From Kaistella chaponensis (GTDB lineage: Bacteria > Bacteroidota > Bacteroidia > Flavobacteriales > Weeksellaceae), in NCBI RefSeq assembly GCF_900156725.1, contig NZ_FTOI01000001.1:372001-436000 (forward strand): a DNA stretch of 64,000 nt, in the 5' to 3' direction. Within the stretch, counting starts at the first letter, position 1; each line of letters opens with the position of its first letter. A program made the translations under genes and the position numbers. Under the pieces are notes generated by a model, which saw only the letters and a list, made by a program, of their open reading frames with translations, was not told the origin of the DNA and did not search any database. Positions 45,050 through 52,477 of the stretch are shown here, piece by piece.

Positions 45050-45942
45050 ATACAATAAATGCTTATCTGAAACTTTTTGAGAATGCATTCACAATCACTA
45101 ATAAAATGTGGATAGAGGAAATAAATTCAAATGGCAGTAAGTTCAATTTTGATTCCCAAGACATATATAAGGCTAAATGCGATACTATTGTTGAATATAA
45201 TTTTAATGAAAAATATACCGATAATTCAGAAGAGAACAAGCGAAAAGAATATACAGAAGACTTAATAAAGATTCTTAAAGATACGATTCTTATATATGAA
45301 GAAAATGAAATTTTCTTTAATGATCTTGATAGAAATAAATTGCTTCTAAACGAATATAGAGGTATATATAAGTCCAATTTATCTGATTTTGAATTAAATA
45401 TTGAGCTGATTAAATTTATCGAACCACAACACAGAGAGAGTTATTTACGGTCCGATTTTTATAAGTCAATGGGGTTTTTAAATTTTAATTATCATCAGTT
45501 CATATATCACTATAGTTTGAAGTTATTAGCAGATTTGAACTCGAATTTTAAGAATTATAAGGTATTTGAGAAGGATTACTTGAAAGTCCAAACAATTAAT
45601 TATTTTTCAATGGAATTAATTGGACATATTCACATAAACTATATAAATGTAATATTTGAAAACATTAGTGAACTTGAGTTTTACAAATTTATTAATATTC
45701 AAAATACGGTGGTTAACATTACGATTAAGAATGATCACTTAAATAATTTTTATTATTTGATTCATAAATTCTATCAAATTATTGAAGATTATAATTGGTT
45801 AGTTTTCATTTTAGGGGAGTTATCAATACCTGTTAAAAAGTACAAATCAAAATATCGAGAAATCGTGAGCAAAAATGCTAGTGAAGAAGCTAAAAAAATG
45901 TCTATAATTATAGATAATTCTTTCAAAAAATTTCAAATCTGA
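45046..45942 (+). CDS. Hypothetical protein translationally coupled to the integrase
   Basis: 298 residues, mostly helical, rich in Asn, Ile, Tyr and Lys, with no signal or membrane span. Segments such as LNEYRGIYKSNLSDFELNIE and LVFILGELSIPVKKYK do not match a family I know. The ATGA overlap with the integrase suggests joint expression, so a role in integration, excision or element maintenance is plausible but unproven. Very AT-rich. Confidence 0.6.
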   Translation: MNTINAYLKLFENAFTITNKMWIEEINSNGSKFNFDSQDIYKAKCDTIVEYNFNEKYTDNSEENKRKEYTEDLIKILKDTILIYEENEIFFNDLDRNKLLLNEYRGIYKSNLSDFELNIELIKFIEPQHRESYLRSDFYKSMGFLNFNYHQFIYHYSLKLLADLNSNFKNYKVFEKDYLKVQTINYFSMELIGHIHINYINVIFENISELEFYKFINIQNTVVNITIKNDHLNNFYYLIHKFYQIIEDYNWLVFILGELSIPVKKYKSKYREIVSKNASEEAKKMSIIIDNSFKKFQI

Positions 45943-46085
45943 TCTTTCGTTAATTAATTTTTTTTTCTTAACCACTTCAATTCCACTTTATGTCATGCCA
46001 CACTAGGTACTTAATGTTCTATTAAGTGCCAATTTCCACTTGGATTCCACTTATTCCATCAACTAATTTTGAAATGTTCTAACAA
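45943..46085. repeat. Intergenic region with TTCCACTT direct repeats and an inverted repeat
   Basis: TTCCACTT occurs three times (45981-45988, 46034-46041, 46045-46052) plus a partial copy at 45972. An inverted repeat GGTACTTAAT-N5-ATTAAGTGCC lies at 46006-46030 (one G-T pair). The sequence ATGTTCTA occurs twice. It may be a binding region for the DUF3853-type protein or integrase arm sites. Confidence 0.6.
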
Positions 46086-46133
46086 ATGAGCGCCTACGAA
46101 AAGGCGAGTGTTAAATCATTTAAAATTAAAAAA

Positions 46134-46451
46134 ATGGAAAATATCCATATTCTCAAAGAGAGATTATCAATGCAGTTTACCAGTAGAGATTTACTAGACC
46201 TTATAGAAGATTCTATAGTAATGAAAAATGAAAATCCTACTGATTTGAAGCAGACAGAAAAAAAGTATGTCTATGGTATTTCTGGAATTCAAATGCTACT
46301 TAATTGTAGTGAATCATCTGCAAAAAGACTTAAAAAAAGTGGTGTCATCGACGATGCTATAATCCAAAATGGCAGAAAAATTATCGTGGATTCGGAATTA
46401 GCTCTCAAACTTATTCAAAAGGCAAATAATGTTGGGCGCAAAAAACAGTAG
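46134..46451 (+). CDS. DUF3853-type / helix-turn-helix protein of the mobile element
   Basis: 105 residues from the ATG at 46134 (MENIHILKERL); an ATG at 46086 would add 16 residues. The core YGISGIQMLLNCSESSAKRLKKSGVIDDAIIQNGRKIIVDSELAL is the typical small winged-helix/excisionase-like pattern found in Bacteroidota mobilizable elements between the integrase and the replication gene. It probably binds DNA and takes part in excision or control of replication. Confidence 0.8.
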   Translation: MENIHILKERLSMQFTSRDLLDLIEDSIVMKNENPTDLKQTEKKYVYGISGIQMLLNCSESSAKRLKKSGVIDDAIIQNGRKIIVDSELALKLIQKANNVGRKKQ

Positions 46452-46455
46452 GGTG

Positions 46456-47445
46456 ATGAAACCCAAACAAGTATATACATCAAATAGACGAAAAAAAGTT
46501 TTATTTTCAAATGATTTTCGTGAAGTTATTGTGTGTCAAGATTCGACAATAATAGAACAAAGAATTTTGATTTTAATTTTAACTGCTGTAAAGTTTGAAC
46601 AAAATAATTTCATTTCCAAACGCAAGCAGATCAAAAAAGATGAGACAAAGCAATTGTCTTTTGATGATTATTTTGATGGATGGGCAAACCAAGGATATAC
46701 TGAATTTAATATTTCTTTTAGTGAATTAAAGGAGTTCAAAAAAATAAAAAATTCAACCATACAAACTGCATTGGTAAATATGTCTAATATCAATTGGTTT
46801 AGATTAAGAGATGAAAGTATCAATGGCTACAAAGCAGTTCCATTTATTATTGATCCAAGATGGAATTCCAGAAATATTTTTTTTAAGATTGATGTAGCTG
46901 TAATGAAGCATATACTTAATGTGAGCCAATATTTTGAAATTAGAAAAGAACTACCATTTGTTGCATCTACACCCAACACGTTAAAATTCTTATTGTGGAT
47001 CTTAAAATTTTCAAAGTCCCAAATCATCAAGAAAAGTTTCAAACAAGTTTTAAATGAAATGTGTATTCCTCAAGAGCGATATTCTTATAGGTCGTGGTTT
47101 GAAAGAGATTTTTTAAATCCAGTGAAAGCAGATTTAGACTCAAAGAATGATATCAGTTTTAATTATTCGTATAGCAACGGTGAATATACAGTTGTTTTAT
47201 ATTATACAAAAAAGGGTGTCGGGCAGGATGAGAAGTTTATCTCATTGAATGACTTGCAGATTGATAGAACACTTAAATATCAAAAAAGGAGGAGGATGCT
47301 AAATGATTTTAATGTAAGAACATTACGAAAGTTATATGAAGTGAAAGGATACGACGAGCTGACGCTCAAAATAAGACGTAAAATAGACCCTTCTCTTCTC
47401 GGAGATGAATACATAAAAACGCTTTTTAAATTTTTGGAAAAATAG
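46456..47445 (+). CDS. Replication initiator protein (Rep_3/RepB type)
   Basis: 329 residues from the ATG at 46456, 4 bases after the previous stop; an ATG at 46429 would overlap that gene by 23 bases. The winged-helix initiator pattern is visible: EQRILILILTAVKFEQ, FNISFSELKEFKKIKNSTIQTALVNM, and a second half with STPNTLKFLLWILKFSKSQIIKKSFKQVLNEM. Such initiators bind iterons to open a plasmid origin. The iteron array begins 5 bases after the stop, so the protein and its origin are adjacent. Confidence 0.85.
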   Translation: MKPKQVYTSNRRKKVLFSNDFREVIVCQDSTIIEQRILILILTAVKFEQNNFISKRKQIKKDETKQLSFDDYFDGWANQGYTEFNISFSELKEFKKIKNSTIQTALVNMSNINWFRLRDESINGYKAVPFIIDPRWNSRNIFFKIDVAVMKHILNVSQYFEIRKELPFVASTPNTLKFLLWILKFSKSQIIKKSFKQVLNEMCIPQERYSYRSWFERDFLNPVKADLDSKNDISFNYSYSNGEYTVVLYYTKKGVGQDEKFISLNDLQIDRTLKYQKRRRMLNDFNVRTLRKLYEVKGYDELTLKIRRKIDPSLLGDEYIKTLFKFLEK

Positions 47446-47450
47446 GAGGT

Positions 47451-47566
47451 TATTATCTCAAGGGAACAGCCTATTATCTCAAAGGAATGGGTTATTATCT
47501 CAAAGGAACTGGTAATTATCTCAAGGAATTGGATTATTATCTCAAGAAAACTGGATATTATCTCAA
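47451..47566 (+). repeat. Iterons: six copies of TATTATCTCAA at 21-bp spacing (candidate oriV)
   Basis: Copies end at 47461, 47482, 47503, 47524, 47545 and 47566, an exact period of 21 bases (two helical turns). The fourth is a variant (TAATTATCTCAA). Adjacent spacer bases are also partly conserved (GGAA..GG). The array directly follows the initiator gene. Confidence 0.93.
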
Positions 47567-47812
47567 GTATTAATAGAAAAAAACTAGAAAATTTGTTGTA
47601 ATAGAAGCTGTTTATAAAGATTTGAAATTATCTCCTTAATTATATAATGTTATTAATTATTCTAATCTTTTATAATAAACTAAGAGTTGTGGATAAAGTA
47701 AATACAAAATATCAATTTATAAATAACAGAAGTACAGTAATTTAGAATACACAACAAATATTATAAAATAGGATATTATCTCAAATATCTTTTGCTTTTG
47801 AAAAAAAAAATA
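47567..47812. other. AT-rich origin region with one further iteron
   Basis: About 200 bases of very AT-rich DNA (for example TTATATAATGTTATTAATTA), followed by a seventh TATTATCTCAA at 47774-47784, 28 bases before the primase start. This is the expected layout of an unwinding region. No gene is seen. Confidence 0.65.
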
Positions 47813-48691
47813 ATGGAAAATCAAAACTTATTTAATTGCGAAAAAATTAATCAAATTTCATTTGAAGAGATTCTGCAAAACTGTGGTTTAAATCCGGCAA
47901 AAAAAACGAAAAACGAAATCTGGTATCTCAATCCTTTTTTCACTGAAAAAACAGCATCATTTAAAGTTAATATTTTGCAAAATACTTATTACTTGTTCAG
48001 CGATTCAACTAAAGGTTCGGTAGTAGATTTTTTAATGAGATATCTAAACACAAATATTGAAGGTGTGATAAATTACACGAATAAAAAATCTAATTTTTCT
48101 TCTTTTCAAAAGCAAAAAAACAATGGGTTTTCCAAAAATTTCATTTCAGAAATTGAAATAATAAGTGTGAAAAAAATTGAAAATCCCGCCTTATTGAATT
48201 ATATCAAAAGCAGGAAAATATTCGAGCAAAAACATTTGATTAATGAAATTAACTATCAAATTAAAGATAAAAAATATTTTGGAATTTGCTTTAAAAATAA
48301 CAGCGGTGGTTTTGAAGTTAGAAACAAGTATGCAAAAATATGTTTAGGTAAAAAAGATTTTACAACCATAAAGAATGGCTCAAAAAAGTTGCGATTATTC
48401 GAAGGATTTATAGACTATTATTCATTTATAAATTTACAGAAATCTCATAGTTTTTTAGACTTTGATTATATCATTTTAAATTCAGTTACAATGGTTCGTA
48501 ATGTATTGAGTGGACTAAAAAATTACGATAAAATTGAATTGTATTTTGACAATGACCACGCTGGAAATCGTTGTTCTGAAATCATCTTACACGCAGAACC
48601 AAGAGCAAAAGATTACAGATTTTTATACACTGACTTCAAAGACCTCAATGAATTTCTAATGTACAAAAAGACATCTAAAAGCATAAAATGA
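47813..48691 (+). CDS. Toprim-domain primase-like protein
   Basis: 292 residues from the ATG at 47813. The N-terminal 100 residues resemble a CHC2-type primase zinc region (NPFFTEKTASFKVN, YYLFSDSTKGSVVDFLMR) although the classical Cys/His set is mostly lost. The toprim fold follows: LRLFEGFIDYYSF (Glu), then IELYFDNDHAGN (DxD-like). It is the common primase of Bacteroidota mobilizable elements and plasmids and should serve the origin upstream. Confidence 0.85.
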   Translation: MENQNLFNCEKINQISFEEILQNCGLNPAKKTKNEIWYLNPFFTEKTASFKVNILQNTYYLFSDSTKGSVVDFLMRYLNTNIEGVINYTNKKSNFSSFQKQKNNGFSKNFISEIEIISVKKIENPALLNYIKSRKIFEQKHLINEINYQIKDKKYFGICFKNNSGGFEVRNKYAKICLGKKDFTTIKNGSKKLRLFEGFIDYYSFINLQKSHSFLDFDYIILNSVTMVRNVLSGLKNYDKIELYFDNDHAGNRCSEIILHAEPRAKDYRFLYTDFKDLNEFLMYKKTSKSIK

Positions 48692-48733
48692 AAATTGTGC
48701 TTAAAAACAGACCAAGAAGGACTTCCAAATACC

Positions 48734-48750
48734 CAAAAACGGTGTTTTTG
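48734..48750. other. Small inverted repeat, possible oriT or terminator element
   Basis: CAAAAAC-GGT-GTTTTTG, a perfect 7-bp stem between the primase and mobC-like genes. The 141-base non-coding gap ahead of the mobilization genes is the expected place for oriT. Confidence 0.35.
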
Positions 48751-48832
48751 CGAATTTGAAAGTGTTCTTGCTTTTTTCCTATCGTCAAAAAGTAAAAAAT
48801 TTTTTAGATTTTTTTCAAAAAATAATAAGGTT

Positions 48833-49252
48833 ATGGATCAAGAAAATAGAACAAAAAACCAAAACGATTACTTGAAAGTAATTGAAGAATCAATCAGAAA
48901 AAAGGAGCGGAAAAATAAATTTTCTACGATGGGGAAGCTTGGTGGAAGACCGAGGAAATTAAATAAAAAAGCACATAAATATTCTATTAGTTTGAATGAT
49001 AAACAAAATGATTTTGCAAAAGATATTTGTGAAAAAAATCAAATTTCACTGCAAGAATTTTTAAGGCGAAAAATAGAAAATGAACCGCTTCCAAATCCAG
49101 AAAGAAATAAGTTTTTAGTTCAATCAATTTCAAATTTCAATAGAATCAGTAATTTTTTTGATTCCAGAATTTGGGAAGAAAACGAACGACAAGAATTTAA
49201 AAATTTACTGAAAGATACGTGTGAAGAAATTTTAAAATCAATAAAAAAATGA
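48833..49252 (+). CDS. MobC-like mobilization accessory protein
   Basis: 139 residues from the ATG at 48833; the longer frame from a TTG at 48695 covers the likely oriT and is rejected. A basic N-terminus (GKLGGRPRKLNKKAHKYSISL) leads into a ribbon-helix-helix-like segment, then FNRISNFFDSRIW and LKDTCEEILKSIKK, as in MobC/BmgB-type proteins. It should bind oriT and help the relaxase. The stop overlaps the relaxase start by 4 bases (ATGA). Confidence 0.8.
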   Translation: MDQENRTKNQNDYLKVIEESIRKKERKNKFSTMGKLGGRPRKLNKKAHKYSISLNDKQNDFAKDICEKNQISLQEFLRRKIENEPLPNPERNKFLVQSISNFNRISNFFDSRIWEENERQEFKNLLKDTCEEILKSIKK

Positions 49253-50370
49253 TAGCAATTGCTAATGCGATAAAGGGAAGTTTTAAAGGGGTACAATATC
49301 CAAACGATGACTCAAAATTATTCATTGATGATGATGGAAAAGTATGTTCGAAAACCTTTAATCTTTCTTCAAATGTTGCAATTGAAAACTGGGAAGAAAT
49401 GAAAATGATTTCAAAATTAAGTTCGATAAAGAATAAATTTTTAGTTGTGGTTTTGTCGCCAACTGCAGAACAGTCTAAAGATTTAAAATTTACTGATTGG
49501 AACGATATGGCTGAAAACTATGCAAAAGAATTCGGATTTCTAAATAACCAGTTTCGGTGGGATGTCCACGGAAATACGGATGAAAAACATTTGCATATTT
49601 ATGCTTCAAGAATTGACTTTTCAGGTAAGAATAAAGTGGTTGAAGGAAGAATCGGTATGCGGTCTGGAGAATGGGCAGAACAATATTCAAAAAGTAAAGG
49701 TTGGAAAACACTAGATGAATTGACTGCTGAAAAAAAAATACAATTCAAAAGTATTTTACAAGATGCATTAAAAACATCAAAAAACTTTCAAGACTTGCGA
49801 AATCATTTTGAACGACAAGGATACACATTTCAATTGAGTTTCAGCAATAAACCTGACGGAAATAAAAATTTGAATGGTATGAGAATAATGACCAAAAGAG
49901 ATGCGGAAAAAAGAGAAATTAGGGAAAAAGCAACGCAATTTGCCGTAGATAAAGGAAAAGATCTTTTACCCAATTCGATAAAATCGAAACCAAAATTATC
50001 ACCAGCAGAATTGGAGATGGCTAAAGAATTAGGAAAACCATTTCTACCAGATGATATTCAGGAATTGGTTTTAACTAAAGCGCAAATAAGAACAAAACCT
50101 GGCTTTACACTTACGGAATTAGCAAAAAATAAGAATGACCGAATTACTATCGGAGATATAGTTTTACAATTAGAAAATAATTCTAAAATCTCACTAAACC
50201 AAAATATTGTAAATGAAACAGAACCAGTGAAACCAAATTTTAACCTCAATGAAAATGGTTTTGTAGGCGATATGGTTGACATTCTTCTTAAAAATAATTA
50301 TTCTTCTGCAACATCTGATGACGAGTTATGGAAGAGAAAAAAACATCAAAAAAGCATTTACTCACGATAA
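49249..50370 (+). CDS. Relaxase (MobA/VirD2-type mobilization nuclease)
   Basis: 373 residues. The N-terminal relaxase domain shows FLVVVLSPTAEQSKDL and the three-histidine motif HGNTDEKHLHIYASRID (metal site). An N-terminal tyrosine (VQYPND) could be the nicking residue. The C-terminal half is a Lys-rich helical region. It would nick oriT and pilot the strand to a recipient, relying on a conjugation machine supplied by another element, as no transfer genes are here. Confidence 0.88.
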   Translation: MIAIANAIKGSFKGVQYPNDDSKLFIDDDGKVCSKTFNLSSNVAIENWEEMKMISKLSSIKNKFLVVVLSPTAEQSKDLKFTDWNDMAENYAKEFGFLNNQFRWDVHGNTDEKHLHIYASRIDFSGKNKVVEGRIGMRSGEWAEQYSKSKGWKTLDELTAEKKIQFKSILQDALKTSKNFQDLRNHFERQGYTFQLSFSNKPDGNKNLNGMRIMTKRDAEKREIREKATQFAVDKGKDLLPNSIKSKPKLSPAELEMAKELGKPFLPDDIQELVLTKAQIRTKPGFTLTELAKNKNDRITIGDIVLQLENNSKISLNQNIVNETEPVKPNFNLNENGFVGDMVDILLKNNYSSATSDDELWKRKKHQKSIYSR

Positions 50371-50382
50371 AATAAAATAATT

Positions 50383-51138
50383 ATGCACACAGAAAATAAT
50401 GAATACAGTCAATTTGTAAATTATTTAAACTCCAAATTAGGATTTAATTTTTTACCACTTAATTCTACTAATTTAGAAGTTCCGAAAGAATTTGAAGATT
50501 TAGATGCGATGCAGATATTGCTGCAATTAAATCATAAAGCCACAGAGATTTTTTTTCTATCTCAGTATATTTCCGAGCAGAATAAGGCAGTTAATTCTTT
50601 TTTAAAAGATGCTAAGGAATTGAATATAGAAAACAAGGAAACTATAAATAGTATTAATGATTTTAATAAACTACATATCGAATCTTTAGCAAATCATAGT
50701 GTCGGTTTTTTTAATAATTTAAAAGCGCAAAGGATAGAATTATCTGATTGTACTATTGAGAAATTAGATCAAATTGGAGAATTTACAAAAAGTATTGTGG
50801 AAACCCACGAACTCAAAGTTCCCAAGATGATGAAATTCGTTGAAAAAATTCAATATTGGATTGCAGGGACTTTTTTATTTCTAGTACTTCTCGTTGCATT
50901 CGTAACTAATATGTCTTACAACTGGTACAAAACTTCAGTAAGAACAAAAGAGGAAGTTAGAAGTGATATTTTAGCGGAAATAGTAAATTCTAAACAAAAG
51001 ATTTATTCTATTGATTATGTCTCTGAATTACAGGAAAATACGACCGTCATACAGTCTTGGTTGAAGAGGAATGAACAATCTAACGAGGTAGAAAAATTCA
51101 TTCAGTTTAAAGAAGGTTACAATGCGAATAAAAAATAA
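50383..51138 (+). CDS. Mobilization-operon membrane protein of unknown function
   Basis: 251 residues. The N-terminal 150 residues are helical. One membrane span lies at about 166-190 (YWIAGTFLFLVLLVAFVTNM), followed by a 60-residue C-terminal domain. Proteins of this layout often follow relaxase genes in Bacteroidota elements. The role is unknown; coupling the relaxosome to a secretion channel is one possibility. The start is 12 bases after the relaxase stop. Confidence 0.65.
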   Translation: MHTENNEYSQFVNYLNSKLGFNFLPLNSTNLEVPKEFEDLDAMQILLQLNHKATEIFFLSQYISEQNKAVNSFLKDAKELNIENKETINSINDFNKLHIESLANHSVGFFNNLKAQRIELSDCTIEKLDQIGEFTKSIVETHELKVPKMMKFVEKIQYWIAGTFLFLVLLVAFVTNMSYNWYKTSVRTKEEVRSDILAEIVNSKQKIYSIDYVSELQENTTVIQSWLKRNEQSNEVEKFIQFKEGYNANKK

Positions 51139-51142
51139 TTCT

Positions 51143-51406
51143 CTACGTAGCAGAATTCTCCTCCGTAGAACTTTCAAATCCTTCAGAAAAAAACTTTTCA
51201 AACGTCATATCAAATGCTGCAACTATCTTTACAAGGGTGCTAAATCTTAGATCTTCGCCACGCTCATATCTTCCAAATTGTGCTCTGGAAATATTGTGTT
51301 CGTAAGCGAAATACTCATAACTGCTATATCCTTTTTCTATTCGTAAAGATTTTATGCGTGCTCCCAACTTTTTTAGAACTGCTTCTTTGTCAAAAATATC
51401 TTGCAT
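51143..51406 (-). CDS. XRE-family transcriptional regulator
   Basis: 87 residues. A helix-turn-helix of the lambda-Cro/C1 type: LGARIKSLRIEKGYSSYEYFAYE, ISRAQFGRYERGEDLRFSTLVKI. The C-terminus is acidic. It faces the mobilization genes and is divergent from the small genes that precede the defence operon. It may act as a controller of that cargo, as C-proteins do in restriction systems, but there is no direct sign of this. Confidence 0.85.
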   Translation of the reverse strand: MQDIFDKEAVLKKLGARIKSLRIEKGYSSYEYFAYEHNISRAQFGRYERGEDLRFSTLVKIVAAFDMTFEKFFSEGFESSTEENSAT

Positions 51407-51509
51407 TTTGTAATCTCTATTGGTTAGATTACAAAAGACATAAAAAACACTCTTATTCGTTACCCTTAATATGATGTATCTTATTAGTGTCTTTTCTGTG
51501 GGTTTTTTG

Positions 51510-51517
51510 TATATTTG
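51510..51517 (+). promoter_or_regulatory. Promoter -7 box before the PH-like gene
   Basis: TATATTTG, 42 bases before the ATG at 51560, in the divergent gap with the XRE gene. Confidence 0.5.
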
Positions 51518-51559
51518 GGTAGTGATTAAGATTTAGAATTAATTTCTAATTTACCTAAT

Positions 51560-52009
51560 ATGAGAAATTTATTACATAATGGAAAAGCAGATCTACCTTC
51601 TGCAAATATTGAGTATAGAGCGGAGCAACATTGGGTAATTTATGTGTTGCCAATATTTTATGTTGTTGTAGGAATAGTGGGAATTTTACCAGCTATTTTT
51701 GGGATTGGCGCATTACGTTTAGTAGGCTATGGTCTTCTGTTTTTGCTATTTAAAGGTTGTAAAAGAGTTTTAGAAATTCAAAAAACGAAAATTTTTTTAT
51801 CATCGACTCATCTTTGCATACAACAAGGAATTTTAAGCATTACGCTAAATGATATCGCGTTAGAAAAACTGGAAGGAATACAGCTAAATCAAAGTCTTAT
51901 CGGGAAATATCTCAACTATGGAACATTGTACGTTTCCACAGGCGAACTTTCCCAAAACTATCAAATAAAAGATCCTTTTACTTTAAGATCTAAAATTTTA
52001 AAAAAATAA
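51560..52009 (+). CDS. Small membrane protein with PH-like (DUF304-type) domain
   Basis: 149 residues. Two adjacent hydrophobic spans (VIYVLPIFYVVVGIVGILPAIFG and LRLVGYGLLFLLF) precede a beta-rich segment with FLSSTHLCIQQGILSITLNDIAL and LNYGTLYVSTG. This is the bacterial PH-domain pattern of YdbT/DUF304 proteins. No function can be assigned. It is probably co-transcribed with the next gene, 7 bases on. Confidence 0.65.
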   Translation: MRNLLHNGKADLPSANIEYRAEQHWVIYVLPIFYVVVGIVGILPAIFGIGALRLVGYGLLFLLFKGCKRVLEIQKTKIFLSSTHLCIQQGILSITLNDIALEKLEGIQLNQSLIGKYLNYGTLYVSTGELSQNYQIKDPFTLRSKILKK

Positions 52010-52016
52010 AATTGCT

Positions 52017-52238
52017 ATGGAAAATCAAACCAAAAAAAAGTGGGAAGAGTTGATGCTTGAAATGGATCTGAAAGGACAATCTGGTGCAATTTGGACTGAT
52101 GAAAAAATCGGCAGAAATGCTGAAGAAAAAGTGAAACAATATTCTATTATTGAGGATGATGCAAATGTATTAATATCTGATCCTGTTTTTTATAATGGAA
52201 AAATTCTAGAAGAGAGTTGCCTAATAATAATCCGATAA
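52017..52238 (+). CDS. Small hypothetical protein
   Basis: 73 residues, acidic and soluble, opening ENQTKKKWEELMLEMDLKGQ. No family recognised. It follows the PH-like gene by 7 bases and ends before a terminator, so it belongs to a two-gene unit separate from the defence operon. Confidence 0.5.
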   Translation: MENQTKKKWEELMLEMDLKGQSGAIWTDEKIGRNAEEKVKQYSIIEDDANVLISDPVFYNGKILEESCLIIIR

Positions 52239-52276
52239 TGAAACAAATACTTTATTAAAAGTAAACCTTAAAAGAC

Positions 52277-52307
52277 AACCATCGCACAAAAAGTGTGATG
52301 GTTTGTT
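52277..52307 (+). terminator. Terminator before the defence operon
   Basis: AACCATCGCAC/GTGTGATGGTT stem of 11 (one G-T pair) with a 5-base A loop, then a T-rich tail. Confidence 0.85.
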
Positions 52308-52477
52308 TTATCTACCACTTTATTTTAACGACAATAAACTAGTTCTATCTGTAACATCTCTTTATTATCAAAATTTATTACAGTTTAAATAAAATAAATT
52401 TAATCTCAACGTTGCATTTTAGATTGATTTCATCAATCCTTTTTGTATTTTTACTTTTTACCTTTATTCTGCTTTAA

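Noticed and set aside
47451..47566. CRISPR array
   Set aside because: Units are 11-13 bases at a 21-base period with conserved spacers and no cas genes; they are iterons.
48695..48832. N-terminal extension of the MobC-like protein
   Set aside because: It needs a TTG start, is Cys/Phe/Ser-rich unlike the rest, and covers the likely oriT hairpin.
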